This document shows positions 1-9,190 of a stretch of DNA of 52,951 nt, one piece after another (positions within the stretch are counted from its first letter, which is position 1; every line of letters begins with the position of its first letter). Position numbers and translations under genes: made by a program. The notes beneath the pieces were generated by a model, which saw only the letters and a program-made list of their open reading frames with translations, searched no databases and was not told the DNA's origin. Source of the stretch: Caulobacter sp. (GTDB lineage: Bacteria > Pseudomonadota > Alphaproteobacteria > Caulobacterales > Caulobacteraceae); assembly GCA_029866155.1 (NCBI GenBank), contig JARWZW010000052.1, positions 1 through 52,951 of the forward strand, given 5' to 3'.

Positions 1-530
1 GGCACGGCCAGGGTCGAGCCCAGGCTATGCAGGTAGGCGATCATGGCGATCCGGTCTTCCTGCTTCTTCAGGCCGACGAAGGACATCTTGGTGCCGGCCA
101 CATGCTTCTGCGGGGCCTTCAGGAACTGGTCCATTTCGTCCCAGGTCCAGACCTTGCCGGCGCCGAAGGTCTTGAAGGCTTCGGAGTAGGCAAACCCGGC
201 GTGCACGCCGGGCTGCTTGCCGAGCGTGCCATAGAGGTTGGGACCGGTGCCGTTGGCTCCGCCTGATGTGAAGCTGTGGCAGCTTGAGCATTTGGCCGAA
301 ACGGCCTGACCAAGAGCCGGGTTGGTCACCGGGATGACCGTGCCCCAGTCGGGAGCGACCTCGGCGGCGGCGCCGCCGGATTCAGCCTCTTCCTTGATCG
401 CCACGGCGTAGCCAGGCTTTTCCAGCTCGTGGCTCTTGAACACGATGCCGCTCAGTTCCCGCAGGCCGAAGATTGACAGACCCACCACCAGCACGCCGCC
501 GGCGATTTTGTTGAACGTCAGGTCGCTCAT
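1..530 (-). CDS. Membrane-anchored c-type cytochrome (3' end cut by window edge)
   Basis: Electron-transfer protein of the class I cytochrome c family. It reads leftward from ATG at 530 and is still open at base 1, so about 176 residues are visible. An N-terminal hydrophobic stretch (about residues 7-25) looks like an uncleaved signal anchor. A linker follows, then the haem-binding motif CSSCH (CxxCH) encoded around 273-290. The text downstream (GTGPNLYG, then a Met within the KMSFVGL stretch as candidate sixth ligand) fits a small cytochrome c of the c552/CycM type that passes electrons near the terminal oxidase. It is divergent from kdsB, with 166 bases between the two starts. The family assignment is firm; the redox partner is not known. 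Confidence 0.85.
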   Translation of the reverse strand, partial: MSDLTFNKIAGGVLVVGLSIFGLRELSGIVFKSHELEKPGYAVAIKEEAESGGAAAEVAPDWGTVIPVTNPALGQAVSAKCSSCHSFTSGGANGTGPNLYGTLGKQPGVHAGFAYSEAFKTFGAGKVWTWDEMDQFLKAPQKHVAGTKMSFVGLKKQEDRIAMIAYLHSLGSTLAV

Positions 531-696
531 GTTCGCTCGTGAAATCAGGGTTCAGACGAGGCCGGGAAGCCACTGGAATCCCGCACCCTTGTTGCGCCCG
601 CGTCTCTTACACGCTACCGCCGCCTTCGCAAGCGGGCGCACCATCCCGCGACCACAAGCCGCCCCCGAACAACACGCCCTCCAGGCAAGACGCTCC

Positions 697-1443
697 ATGA
701 CGCCCATCATCCTCATCCCGGCCCGAATGGCCGCCACCCGCCTTCCTGACAAGCCCCTGGCCGACATCGGCGGCCTGCCGATGATTGTCCGTGTCCTGCG
801 GCAGGCGGAGGCAGCCGGCATCGGCCCGGTGGCCGTTGCGGCCGGGGACGCCGAGATTGTCAGGGTCGTCCAGGCGGCGGGCGGCCAGGCCATCCTGACC
901 GATCCTGCCCTGCCATCGGGGTCAGATCGAATCCAGGCGGCGCTGGACCAGCTGGACCCGGATGGCCGGTTTGACGGGGTCATCAACCTGCAGGGTGACA
1001 TGCCTTTCGTGGACCCGTCGGTCATCGCCCAGTGCGCCGGCCTTTTGACGGATCGGCCAGACTGCGATGTCGCCACTGTTGTGGCGGCCGAGTCCGGCCC
1101 CGGAGACCGCGACAATCCTGATGTGGTCAAGGCTGTGCTCGCCATGCAGGACCAGACCATCGGCCGGGCCCTCTATTTCACCCGGTCCACCCTCTATGGC
1201 GAGGGCTCGGTCTGGCGCCACATCGGCATCTATGGGTATCGCCGCGAGGCACTGCTGCGGTTTAACGCCGCGCCCCCGTCCGCCCTTGAGCGCCGCGAGA
1301 AGCTGGAACAGCTCAGGGGCCTGGAAATGGGCCTGGGCTACTGGGCCTGTGTCGCTGACGCCGCCCCGATTTCCGTCGACAATCCTGCTGACCTTGAGGC
1401 CGCCCGGGCCGAGGCGGCCCGCCGTGCTGTGAACCCGTCATGA
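697..1443 (+). CDS. kdsB: 3-deoxy-manno-octulosonate cytidylyltransferase (CMP-KDO synthetase)
   Basis: Activates KDO with CTP to give CMP-KDO for the inner core of lipopolysaccharide; cytoplasmic. The protein has 248 residues, the usual size. The N-terminal nucleotide-binding signature IPARMAATRLPDKPL is at residues 5-19, and the QGDMPFVDP segment (about residues 98-106) matches the family's metal/CTP site. The frame is open much further upstream, but ATG 697 is chosen because the signature begins at once after it and the upstream translation is unlike the family. Its stop overlaps the pheA start (ATGA at 1440-1443), implying translational coupling. Confidence 0.94.
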   Translation: MTPIILIPARMAATRLPDKPLADIGGLPMIVRVLRQAEAAGIGPVAVAAGDAEIVRVVQAAGGQAILTDPALPSGSDRIQAALDQLDPDGRFDGVINLQGDMPFVDPSVIAQCAGLLTDRPDCDVATVVAAESGPGDRDNPDVVKAVLAMQDQTIGRALYFTRSTLYGEGSVWRHIGIYGYRREALLRFNAAPPSALERREKLEQLRGLEMGLGYWACVADAAPISVDNPADLEAARAEAARRAVNPS

Positions 1444-2288
1444 CCTCAATTCCGAAGATCGCCTTTCAGGGCGCCCCCGGCGCCAACAGCCACGAAGCCT
1501 GCCGGGACTATTTTCCGGGCTATGAAGCGGCCCCCTACCTGACCTTCGAAGAGGCCTTCGAGGCGGTGAAGGGCGGGGAATGCGCCCTCGGCATGATCCC
1601 GGTGGAAAACTCCATCGCCGGGCGGGTCGGGGATGTCCATCATCTGCTGCCCAGTTCCGGCCTGCGGATCGTCGGCGAAAAATTCAAGCCGATCCGGTTT
1701 CAGCTCATGGCCAATTCCGGCGTGAAGCTGGAGGACATCACGGTCGTGTCCAGCATGCCGATCGCTCTGCACCAGTGTCGCCGCAGTCTGAAAAAGCTGG
1801 GTGTGGCCACCGAGGCGGCGGGCGACACCGCTGGCGCGGCCCGCACCCTGGCCCAGTATCCCGACCCGACTCGAGGCGCCATCGCCCCGGCTCTGGCGGC
1901 CGAGATCTATGGTCTGGATATCCTGCTGCGGGACATCGAGGACGAACGCCACAACACGACCCGGTTCCTGGTCATGACGGCGGACCCCAGCCCGCCGCCG
2001 CCGGCCTTTACCGAGCGCTGCATCACCAGCTTCTGTTTCCGGGTGAAGAACATCCCGGCGGCCCTCTACAAGGCCATGGGCGGTTTTGCGACCAACAGCG
2101 TCAACATGACCAAGCTGGAAAGCTACATGGAAGGCGGCGCCTTCACCGCCACCTTCTTCTATGCCGAGGTGGACGGCCGCCCGGAAGATCGCGGCCTGGC
2201 CCTGGCCCTGGAAGAACTGGCCTTCTTCTCCGAGGAAATCCAGATCCTGGGGGTCTTCCCGGCCGATCCTTTCCGCGACCGGGTCTAG
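1440..2288 (+). CDS. pheA: Prephenate dehydratase
   Basis: Converts prephenate to phenylpyruvate in phenylalanine synthesis. The 282-residue protein starts IAFQGAPGANSHEA, typical of the dehydratase domain, which runs to about residue 185 with the catalytic-loop motif NTTRFLV near residues 172-178. A C-terminal ACT regulatory domain follows. Its phenylalanine-binding motif reads KLESYMEGG in place of the common LESRP. There is no chorismate mutase domain, so this is the monofunctional type. It overlaps kdsB by four bases (ATGA). Feedback inhibition by phenylalanine is expected from the ACT domain. Confidence 0.94.
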   Translation: MTSIPKIAFQGAPGANSHEACRDYFPGYEAAPYLTFEEAFEAVKGGECALGMIPVENSIAGRVGDVHHLLPSSGLRIVGEKFKPIRFQLMANSGVKLEDITVVSSMPIALHQCRRSLKKLGVATEAAGDTAGAARTLAQYPDPTRGAIAPALAAEIYGLDILLRDIEDERHNTTRFLVMTADPSPPPPAFTERCITSFCFRVKNIPAALYKAMGGFATNSVNMTKLESYMEGGAFTATFFYAEVDGRPEDRGLALALEELAFFSEEIQILGVFPADPFRDRV

Positions 2289-2380
2289 GCTGCGTTCGCG
2301 GCCGACAGTCAGGGTGGCGGCGCAGGGCGGGCCGGACTAGGATTCCTGAAACTGGCCAATGCGCCATCCAAGGAGTGCCC

Positions 2381-3796
2381 ATGTCCCTGCTTCGTCTGAC
2401 CGCCGCCCTCTTGACCCTCGGGCTGGGCGCCGGTTCCGCCCAGGCCGAGGAGGCGCCGCTCGCGCCCGACCTGGTGCGCTTCAAGGGGCTCTACAAGGAA
2501 CTGGTCGAGACCAACACCACCCTGTCGGTGGGCAGTTGCACGCTTGCGGCGGAACGGATGGCGGCGCGACTGAAGGCGGCGGGCTATCCTGACGCGGACA
2601 TCCGCATTCTGGCCCCCGAGGACCGCCCGAAGGACGGCAACCTGATCGCCATCCTGCATGGCAAGGATCCCAGGGCCGCGCCGCTGATGCTTCTGGCCCA
2701 CATAGACGTGGTCGAGGCCAACCGGGCCGACTGGGTGCGGGATCCCTTCACCCTGATCGAGGAGGGCGGCTATTTCTACGCAAGGGGCGCGAGCGACGAC
2801 AAGGCCATGGCGGCGGTGTTTGTCGACAGCATGGTCCGTTTCCGCGAGGAGGGCTTCAAGCCGCGCCGCGACATCAAGCTGGCCCTGACCTGCGGCGAGG
2901 AGACCGCCGACATCTTCAACGGCGTGGAATGGCTGCTGAAAAATCACCCCGACACCCTGAAGGCCGGCCTGGCTCTGAATGAAGGCGCCGGCGGGCGTCT
3001 GGACGCGGCCGGCCGGCCGCAGTTTCTGGGGATCCAGGCGGGCGAGAAGGTCTATCAGGACTTCACCCTCGAAATCACCAATCCCGGCGGTCACTCCAGC
3101 CGTCCTCTCAAGGACAACGCCATCTACCGGCTGTCCAACGCCCTGGCCCGTCTGGGCGCCCATGACTTCCCGGTCGCCCTGAACGACGCCACCCGCCTGA
3201 ACTTCACCGAGGTCGCCAAACTGGAAACCCCGGAGACCGCCGCCGCCCTGCGCGGCGTGGTGGCCGATCCGACCAATGCCGAAGCCGTGGCCCAGGTCTC
3301 CCGCGATCCCAGCCGCAACAGCATGATGCGCACCACCTGCGTGGCGACCATGGTCAATGCCGGCCACGCCCCCAACGCCCTGCCTCAGCGGGCTGCGGCC
3401 AATGTCAATTGCCGCATCCTGCCGGGCGTATCCGTGGCCCAGGTCCAGGCGGAACTCGCCGCCGTGTTCGCCGACAGCGGTATCCGGATCACCCCCCTGG
3501 GCGATGCCGATCCCTCGACCCCGCCGCCGCTGACCGAGGCCGTTCTGGGACCGGCCCGCAAGGTCGCCGCAACGATCTGGCCCGGGGTTCCGCTGATCCC
3601 GGCCATGTCCACGGGCGCGACGGATGGCCGGTTCACCAATGCCGCCGGGACCCCGACCTATGGCCTTTCGGGTATGTTCGGCGATCCGGATGGCGGCGGA
3701 ACCCACGGCCTGAACGAACGGATCCGTGTCCGCAGCCTCTATGACGGCCGGACCTTTCTCCATGCGGTGACCAAGCTCTACGCCGATCAGAAATAG
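2381..3796 (+). CDS. Exported M20-family metallopeptidase
   Basis: Zinc-dependent exopeptidase or aminoacylase of the M20 family, 471 residues. The start at 2381 follows a clear AAGGAG (2370-2375) and begins a signal peptide (cleavage after AQA, about residue 22), so the enzyme should act in the periplasm. Metal-ligand motifs are in order: LLAHIDVV (His107, Asp109), GASDDKA (bridging Asp near 139), TCGEE (general base and metal Glu near 172), and the C-terminal GGGTHGLNER with the last metal His. A dimerisation lid (GGHSSRP) lies between. Substrate unknown. It stands alone between pheA and clpB. Confidence 0.9.
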   Translation: MSLLRLTAALLTLGLGAGSAQAEEAPLAPDLVRFKGLYKELVETNTTLSVGSCTLAAERMAARLKAAGYPDADIRILAPEDRPKDGNLIAILHGKDPRAAPLMLLAHIDVVEANRADWVRDPFTLIEEGGYFYARGASDDKAMAAVFVDSMVRFREEGFKPRRDIKLALTCGEETADIFNGVEWLLKNHPDTLKAGLALNEGAGGRLDAAGRPQFLGIQAGEKVYQDFTLEITNPGGHSSRPLKDNAIYRLSNALARLGAHDFPVALNDATRLNFTEVAKLETPETAAALRGVVADPTNAEAVAQVSRDPSRNSMMRTTCVATMVNAGHAPNALPQRAAANVNCRILPGVSVAQVQAELAAVFADSGIRITPLGDADPSTPPPLTEAVLGPARKVAATIWPGVPLIPAMSTGATDGRFTNAAGTPTYGLSGMFGDPDGGGTHGLNERIRVRSLYDGRTFLHAVTKLYADQK

Positions 3797-3856
3797 CGGA
3801 ACGGACCGGCGTGATTCCCGTTTGGGGGCAGGGCGGATGCCGGTCCGATTTTGGCG

Positions 3857-3880
3857 CTTGCCCCGCCTTGTGTGACCCAT
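3857..3880 (+). promoter_or_regulatory. Possible sigma-32 (heat-shock) promoter of clpB
   Basis: CTTGCC at 3857-3862 and CCCAT at 3876-3880 are separated by 13 bases, resembling the RpoH pattern CTTGaa-N13/14-CCCCAT. They lie 82 bases ahead of the clpB ATG. ClpB is a standard RpoH target, so the position makes sense, but the match is by eye and the -35 half is imperfect. Confidence 0.38.
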
Positions 3881-3961
3881 CGGCCACACCTACATGGAAG
3901 TCAGGCCAGCCGTGCTCATGAGAGGCGGCCGGCAGACATCCGCCGAACGAGGGGACTCCGC

Positions 3962-6547
3962 ATGAATATCGAACTCTATTCCGACCGCGCCAAACAGGCG
4001 GTCCAGTCGGCCCAGTCTCTGGCCCTGGCCCGTCGCCACCAGCAACTGGCCCCAGAGCATCTGCTCAAGGTGCTGCTGGAGGAAAAGGACGGTCTGTCCC
4101 GCGCCCTGATCCAGGCGGCGGGTGGCCGGCCGGATGCGGCCGATACCGCCACCGAGGCCCTGCTGGGCCGCATCGCCAAGGTCGAGGGCGGATCGGGGCA
4201 GCTCTATCTCAAGCCCGAGGCGGCCCGGGTCTTCTCCGCTGCAGAGGAGGACGCCAAGGCCAGCGGCGACAGCTTCGTCACTACCGAACGGCTGCTCATC
4301 GCCCTGGCCAAGGAAGGCGGCGATGTCGCCAAGGTCCTGAAGGACGCTGGCGTCGACCAGAAGAGCCTGACCCGGGCCGCAGACGACATGCGCAAGGGCC
4401 GCACCGCCGACAGCGCCAGCGCCGAGGAAGGCTATGACGCCCTGAAGCGCTATGCCCGCGACCTGACCCAGGCCGCACGGGACCAGAAGCTGGACCCGGT
4501 AATCGGCCGCGATGAGGAGATCCGCCGCACGATCCAGGTCCTGTCCCGCCGGACCAAGAACAATCCCGTCCTGATCGGCGAGCCGGGGGTTGGCAAGACC
4601 GCCATTGTCGAGGGCCTTGCCCTGCGGATCATCAATGGCGACGTGCCCGAAAGCCTCAAGGACAAGAAGCTGCTGTCTCTCGACATGGGCTCCCTGATCG
4701 CCGGAGCCAAATACCGGGGCGAGTTCGAGGAGCGGTTGAAGGCCGTTCTGGTCGAGGTGACGGCAGCCGAAGGCGGCATCATCCTGTTCATCGACGAGAT
4801 GCACACCCTGGTCGGCGCCGGCAAGGCGGACGGGGCCATGGACGCCTCCAACCTGCTCAAACCCGCCCTGGCCCGGGGAGAGCTTCACTGCGTTGGCGCC
4901 ACCACCCTGGATGAATACCGCAAGCATGTCGAAAAGGACGCCGCCCTGGCCCGCCGGTTCCAGCCGGTCTTTGTCGGCGAGCCGACGGTCGAGGACACCA
5001 TCTCCATCCTGCGCGGCCTGAAGGAGAAGTACGAGGTCCACCACGGCGTGCGGATCAGCGACAGCGCCATCGTCGCCGCCGCCACCCTGTCCAACCGCTA
5101 CATCGCCGACCGCTTCCTGCCCGACAAGGCCATCGACCTGATGGACGAGGCCGGTAGCCGGGTGCGGATGGCCGTGGACTCCAAGCCCGAGGAACTGGAC
5201 GAAATCGATCGCCGGCTGGTCCAGCTGAAGATCGAGCGGGAAGCCTTGATCAAGGAGACCGACGCCGCCAGCAAGGCCCGCCTCACGACCCTGGAGGATG
5301 AGATCGAGGACCTGCAGGTCCAGTCTGACGACATGGGCGCCGCCTGGAAGGCCGAGAAGGAAAAGGTCGGATCCGCCGCCCAGAGCCGCGAGGCCCTGGA
5401 AAGGCTGCGGGCCGAACTGGTTGCGGCCCAGAGGCGCGGCGACCTGCAGCGGGCCAGCGAGATCGCCTATGGCGAAATCCCGGCCATGGAAAAGCGCCTG
5501 CAGGAAGAGGAAGCGCAAGGGTCTTCGCAGAACGCCATGGCCCCCGAGGTGGTGGACGCCCAACAGATCGCGGCAGTGGTTTCCCGCTGGACCGGGGTGC
5601 CGGTCGAAAAGATGCTGGAAGGCGAGCGGGAAAAGCTGCTGGCCATGGAGGACGGCCTGCGCCGCCGGGTTGTCGGCCAGGAGGAGGCGCTTGTCGCCGT
5701 CTCTGACGCCGTACGTCGCGCCCGGGCCGGTCTCAGCGATCCCAACCGGCCGATCGGCAGCTTCCTGTTCCTGGGGCCGACGGGCGTGGGCAAGACGGAA
5801 CTGACCAAGGCCCTGGCTGAATTCATGTTCGATGACGAGGCGGCGATCACCCGCCTGGACATGAGCGAATACATGGAAAAGCACAGTGTCAGCCGGATGA
5901 TCGGCGCGCCTCCCGGCTATGTCGGCTATGACGAGGGCGGCGCCCTGACCGAGGCTGTGCGCCGGCGTCCCTACCAGGTGATCCTGTTCGACGAGATCGA
6001 GAAGGCCCACCCGGACGTTTTCAACGTGCTGCTCCAGGTGCTGGACGACGGTCGCCTGACCGATGGCCAGGGCCGGACGGTGGATTTCCGCAACACCCTG
6101 ATCATCATGACCAGCAACATGGGCGCTGAATACCTGGCCGCCCAGTCGGATGGCGAGGATGTGGAGCGGGTGAGGCCCCAGGTCATGGAGGTGGTTCGCC
6201 AGAACTTCCGTCCCGAACTGCTCAACCGGATCGACGAGATTATCCTGTTCAAGCGCCTGGCGCGGGCGGACATGAGCAGCATCGTGCGGATCCAGCTGGC
6301 CCGGGTGGAAAAGCTGCTGGCCGACAGGCGGATGACCATCTCCGTTGACGACGCCGCCCTGCAATGGCTGGCCGAGCGGGGCTATGACCCGGTCTATGGC
6401 GCCCGGCCGCTGAAGCGGGTGATCCAGAAGGATCTGGTCGACCCCATCGCCCGCAAGGTGCTGGCCGGAGACCTGGAAGACGGCGGCGTGATCCAGGTCT
6501 CCGCCGGAGACGGCAGCCTGACCTTCGGCAGGCCCCTGGTCCACTGA
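3962..6547 (+). CDS. clpB: ATP-dependent disaggregase ClpB
   Basis: Hexameric AAA+ chaperone that, with DnaK, resolubilises aggregated proteins after heat stress. It has 861 residues, normal for the family. The N-terminal Clp repeat domain is followed by NBD1 with Walker A GEPGVGKT (about 204) and FIDEMH, the coiled-coil middle domain (about 400-530), then NBD2 with Walker [10 protein letters not shown] (about 604), [11 protein letters not shown] and the sensor/arginine region [10 protein letters not shown] near the end. ATG 3962 is chosen because the preceding CGAGGGGA gives a good ribosome site and [11 protein letters not shown] is the usual beginning. Likely monocistronic, with a hairpin downstream. 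Confidence 0.98.
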   Translation: MNIELYSDRAKQAVQSAQSLALARRHQQLAPEHLLKVLLEEKDGLSRALIQAAGGRPDAADTATEALLGRIAKVEGGSGQLYLKPEAARVFSAAEEDAKASGDSFVTTERLLIALAKEGGDVAKVLKDAGVDQKSLTRAADDMRKGRTADSASAEEGYDALKRYARDLTQAARDQKLDPVIGRDEEIRRTIQVLSRRTKNNPVLIGEPGVGKTAIVEGLALRIINGDVPESLKDKKLLSLDMGSLIAGAKYRGEFEERLKAVLVEVTAAEGGIILFIDEMHTLVGAGKADGAMDASNLLKPALARGELHCVGATTLDEYRKHVEKDAALARRFQPVFVGEPTVEDTISILRGLKEKYEVHHGVRISDSAIVAAATLSNRYIADRFLPDKAIDLMDEAGSRVRMAVDSKPEELDEIDRRLVQLKIEREALIKETDAASKARLTTLEDEIEDLQVQSDDMGAAWKAEKEKVGSAAQSREALERLRAELVAAQRRGDLQRASEIAYGEIPAMEKRLQEEEAQGSSQNAMAPEVVDAQQIAAVVSRWTGVPVEKMLEGEREKLLAMEDGLRRRVVGQEEALVAVSDAVRRARAGLSDPNRPIGSFLFLGPTGVGKTELTKALAEFMFDDEAAITRLDMSEYMEKHSVSRMIGAPPGYVGYDEGGALTEAVRRRPYQVILFDEIEKAHPDVFNVLLQVLDDGRLTDGQGRTVDFRNTLIIMTSNMGAEYLAAQSDGEDVERVRPQVMEVVRQNFRPELLNRIDEIILFKRLARADMSSIVRIQLARVEKLLADRRMTISVDDAALQWLAERGYDPVYGARPLKRVIQKDLVDPIARKVLAGDLEDGGVIQVSAGDGSLTFGRPLVH

Positions 6548-6866
6548 TCCTGCCCAAGGGTGAGCGGCCCGGTTCCGGGGAGAGGTGGCCTCCATCCACC
6601 GAAACCCCCGCCCCCGGCCGCTTCGCCGGGGGAGGATATTCAACCTCCTCCTCCAGGGGCTGCGGGTCCGATCTGGCGGAGGAGGGCGACCGCGAAGCGA
6701 TGGTTGAGAGGGCTCTCAAAAGAGGGCCGCCGGCCCCCCGGCAGGTTTGTCCCCGCCGGCCGCCAATCTGTGATACACGTCCTGTTAACCGCGCCGCTGG
6801 CGCCCGCCGCCGCTTATGCGCGCCCTCGCTGGCTGCGCCCGACCCGGCTCATTAGGAGACGTCGAG
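6548..6866. other. 319-base gap between clpB and the next gene
   Basis: No convincing gene. It holds a GC hairpin (CCCCCGGC 6611-6618 pairing with GCCGGGGG 6625-6632, six-base loop) that may end clpB transcription although no T-run follows. Further short inverted GC blocks lie at about 6640-6765. The promoter of the next gene must lie here, but no clear -35/-10 pair is seen. Confidence 0.5.
6611..6632 (+). terminator. Hairpin downstream of clpB
   Basis: Perfect 8-bp GC stem with a 6-base loop, about 65 bases after the clpB stop. There is no T-tract, so it may be a transcript-end stabiliser or a Rho-linked terminator and not a classical intrinsic one. Confidence 0.4.
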
Positions 6867-7205
6867 ATGATCGAGCAGGGTTTTGTCCAGATGTATGCCC
6901 GTGACTTCGTGACCCTGGCGGCCCGGGCCGAAAGCGGTGTCGAGGTCGAGATCCAGGTGGCCAAGCGGATTACCGAGGTGCGCAGCCATGCGGTGCTGAT
7001 GGACGCCCGCAAGGGGGAGGGCCATCTGCCCGCCGTCGCCGAACGGCTGCGTCACGAAAGCGACCGGGGAGATATCCGCACCTTCCGTCCCGGCGACGAC
7101 GTGGCCGCCGCCGTGGCCCGTCGCCGGATCTTCCTGCTGGATGTGGCCGAGAGGATCGAAGCCGCCGCCGCCGCGCCGATCCGCACCATGGCGGTGCGCG
7201 GCTAG
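6867..7205 (+). CDS. Small conserved-looking protein of unknown function
   Basis: 112 residues from ATG 6867, preceded by TAGGAG at 6853-6858. Family not recognised. The sequence is soluble, alternately charged and alpha/beta-like, with no signal peptide, membrane segment or cysteine. The middle (GVEVEIQVAKRITEVRSHAVLMDARKGEGHLP) looks like a folded domain and not a shadow frame. The TAG stop codon at 7203-7205 is also the first three bases of the 116-bp dispersed repeat, so the repeat supplies or replaced this gene's stop. Could be a stress or regulatory accessory protein; no evidence either way. Confidence 0.6.
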   Translation: MIEQGFVQMYARDFVTLAARAESGVEVEIQVAKRITEVRSHAVLMDARKGEGHLPAVAERLRHESDRGDIRTFRPGDDVAAAVARRRIFLLDVAERIEAAAAAPIRTMAVRG

Positions 7206-7318
7206 AGCATGTTCCGATAGGTGTGAAGCGATTATCGGATCGAAACCTGCTCTAACACTTTGAATCAGATCCTGTTTTTCCGCCATGATCGGTTCGATCA
7301 TGACGGAACGGGCTCTCG
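7203..7318 (+). repeat. Dispersed 116-bp palindromic element, copy 1
   Basis: Same length as and 100/116 identical by hand alignment to the element at 40377-40492. Outer edge TAGAGCATGTTCC; right edge GGGCTCTCG (degenerate; the other copy has GGCTCTAG). It contains two hairpins: CCGATA...TATCGG near the left, and a longer one around 7281-7304 with loop ggtt. It starts on the TAG stop codon of the gene at 6867 and ends 26 bases before the flavin monooxygenase start, so it could also influence that gene's expression. Looks like a MITE. Confidence 0.85.
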
Positions 7319-7344
7319 TCCATTTCCGCAAGTCCGGAACGCCC

Positions 7345-8346
7345 ATGAGCCGACTGTCAGTTCTCGATCTCTGTCCCATCATCCAGGGGGGCGACGCCGC
7401 CGGGGCCTTCGCCCGCAGCGTCAGCCTGGCCCGCCATGCCGAGGCGCTGGACTATCAGCGCTACTGGCTGGCCGAACATCACAACATGCGCGGCGTGGCC
7501 AGCGCCGCCACGGCTGTGGTCATCGGCCATGTGGCGGGCGCCACCAGCCGGATTCGCGTCGGGGCCGGGGGCGTCATGCTGCCCAACCATGCGCCCCTGG
7601 TGATCGCCGAACAGTTCGGCACCCTGGCCTCCCTTTATCCGGGCCGGATCGACCTGGGACTTGGAAGGGCGCCCGGTACGGACCAGATGACGGCCCGCGC
7701 CCTCAGGCGCAATCTGGCCGGCGATGTCGATGACTTCCCCCGCGATGTCCTGGAGCTGATCGGTTATTTCGCCCCTGACCGACCCGATCGCGCAGTCCGT
7801 GCCGTGCCGGGTGTCGGCCTGAAGGTGCCCGTCTGGATCCTGGGGTCCAGCACCTATGGCGCCCAGCTGGCGGCGGCGCTTGGCCTGCCCTACGCCTTCG
7901 CCTCGCACTTCGCCCCGACCGATCTGGACTTCGCCCTGAACCTCTATCGCCGGCAGTTTCGACCGTCCGAGTTTCTGGACCGGCCCCATGTCATGGCGGG
8001 CCTGAACGTCATTGCAGCCGATACGGACGCCGAGGCCCGTCGCCTGTTCAGCTCGTTGCAACAGGCCTTCGTCAATCTGCGCACCGGCCAGCCCGGCCCC
8101 CTGCCGCCGCCCGTCGATGACATGGACAGCCGCCTGGACGGGGCCAGCAAGGCCATGCTGGATCATGCCCTCAGCTGCGCTGTCATCGGTTCGCCCGCCA
8201 CGGTCCGTCAGGGCCTCGACGCCTTCCTCGCCAGGACCGGCGCCGACGAGCTGATGCTGACCGCCCAGATCTTCGATCACGAGGCGCGGCTGAAATCCTT
8301 CCAGATTGCAGCGGAAGTGCATCAGGACCTGGCGCGGGCGGCCTGA
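7345..8346 (+). CDS. LLM-class (luciferase-like) flavin-dependent oxidoreductase, MsnO8 type
   Basis: TIM-barrel monooxygenase of the bacterial-luciferase superfamily, 333 residues, expected to use FMNH2 (or F420) and oxygen on an unknown substrate. Family marks are LSVLDLCPI at the start, [14 protein letters not shown] (about 35-48), [45 protein letters not shown] (about 72-116) and a C-terminal [12 protein letters not shown]. An in-frame ATG lies upstream at 7285 but falls inside the dispersed repeat, so the start at 7345 is preferred; its ribosome site is weak. Substrate cannot be told from sequence. Confidence 0.88.
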   Translation: MSRLSVLDLCPIIQGGDAAGAFARSVSLARHAEALDYQRYWLAEHHNMRGVASAATAVVIGHVAGATSRIRVGAGGVMLPNHAPLVIAEQFGTLASLYPGRIDLGLGRAPGTDQMTARALRRNLAGDVDDFPRDVLELIGYFAPDRPDRAVRAVPGVGLKVPVWILGSSTYGAQLAAALGLPYAFASHFAPTDLDFALNLYRRQFRPSEFLDRPHVMAGLNVIAADTDAEARRLFSSLQQAFVNLRTGQPGPLPPPVDDMDSRLDGASKAMLDHALSCAVIGSPATVRQGLDAFLARTGADELMLTAQIFDHEARLKSFQIAAEVHQDLARAA

Positions 8347-8467
8347 AGGGCGGATGAGGCTCCATCAGCCTCACGATCTTCGTCATCCTGAGAAGCCCCG
8401 GCGCATGCCTGTCCAGGGACGCAACCCCTCGGCCCCGCCGGCCCGAACCACCCTGCCGACATGCTGC

Positions 8468-8488
8468 GGCTGCAAACCCGTTGCAGCC
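8468..8488. terminator. Hairpin between two convergent genes
   Basis: GGCTGCAA (8468-8475) pairs perfectly with TTGCAGCC (8481-8488) around a 5-base loop, midway between the converging stops at 8346 and 8504. It could serve both strands. No strong T-run follows. Confidence 0.42.
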
Positions 8489-8503
8489 ACTGTCCCCGAG
8501 GGA

Positions 8504-8983
8504 TCAGACCCGCGCCTGGCCGGCCAGGTCGGACGGGCCGGTCCTGAGGCGAAGGCTGAGGACGCGGCGCTGGTCGACAGGGCCCGGCATGGTCACGGAC
8601 GGCGCAGGGCAGAAGCCCATCCGGCTGAAATAAGGCGCGTCGCCGACCAGCAGGACATGGTTCCATCCGGCCTTCCTGGCGGCTGTGCAGGCCAACGCCA
8701 CCAGGGTCTGGCCTATCCCCAGCTTGCGGCTTGCGGCGTCGACGGCGATCGGTCCCAGGAAGACGGCTGCGGCCCCCCCGACCTGGATCGGCCACATCCG
8801 GACAGACCCCAGCAGTCGTCCGTCCAGGGTGGCGACGATCGACAGGGACAGGAGCCGGTGATTGCCCTCCCGCAGCCGCTCCGCGGCCTTGGCATAGCGG
8901 CCGGGACCGAAGGCCTGGTCGGTCAGGCTGTTGATCGCGGCGTCGTCCTGCGACGTTTCCGGACGATAGAGAATTTCGGTCAT
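8504..8983 (-). CDS. GNAT-family N-acetyltransferase (YhbS-like)
   Basis: 159-residue acetyl-CoA-dependent acyltransferase. The GNAT fold is visible: an N-terminal substrate lobe (MTEILYRPETSQDDAAI), strand LLGSVRMWPIQV, acetyl-CoA-binding motif A around LGPIAVDAASRKLGIGQTLVALA (about 75-98, with the Q/RxxGxG-like pyrophosphate loop read as RKLGIG), and a motif-B-like VGDAPYFSRMGF. This pattern fits YhbS-like predicted acetyltransferases. Substrate unknown. Convergent with the flavin monooxygenase and divergent from the MFS gene. Confidence 0.85.
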   Translation of the reverse strand: MTEILYRPETSQDDAAINSLTDQAFGPGRYAKAAERLREGNHRLLSLSIVATLDGRLLGSVRMWPIQVGGAAAVFLGPIAVDAASRKLGIGQTLVALACTAARKAGWNHVLLVGDAPYFSRMGFCPAPSVTMPGPVDQRRVLSLRLRTGPSDLAGQARV

Positions 8984-9008
8984 GACCTTGGCGAAACCTG
9001 CGGGGCCA

Positions 9009-9030
9009 GGGTTCCGTCCAGGCGGAACCC
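9009..9030. promoter_or_regulatory. 8-bp inverted repeat in divergent intergenic region
   Basis: GGGTTCCG (9009-9016) and CGGAACCC (9023-9030) form a perfect inverted repeat 26 bases upstream of the acetyltransferase start. In a divergent region this could be an operator or a leader hairpin; nothing else supports either. Confidence 0.25.
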
Positions 9031-9190
9031 CTATGAAGGGAATGGCGGGGACGCGGTTTGCGTTCGTCGGAGGCTCAGCATGGTTGGCCTCCTTCAGGCT
9101 GCCGGCAGGGGACCCGCGACCTAAGGAGCGCAGCGTCTGCTGTCAACGGCGTTGCGGCGGTGAGCGCGGCAGGCCAAGCTGCCGAGCTTC

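Noticed and set aside
3890..6643. 917-residue open frame on the minus strand opposite clpB
   Set aside because: It mirrors the conserved clpB gene. The product is His/Gln/Leu/Gly-rich with no domain, typical of GC-rich antisense shadow frames.
9101..9190. Short ORF and GGAGGC/GCCTCC hairpin upstream of the MFS gene as an attenuator leader
   Set aside because: The 14-codon ORF has no codon bias suggestive of attenuation and no terminator follows; likely chance in GC-rich DNA.
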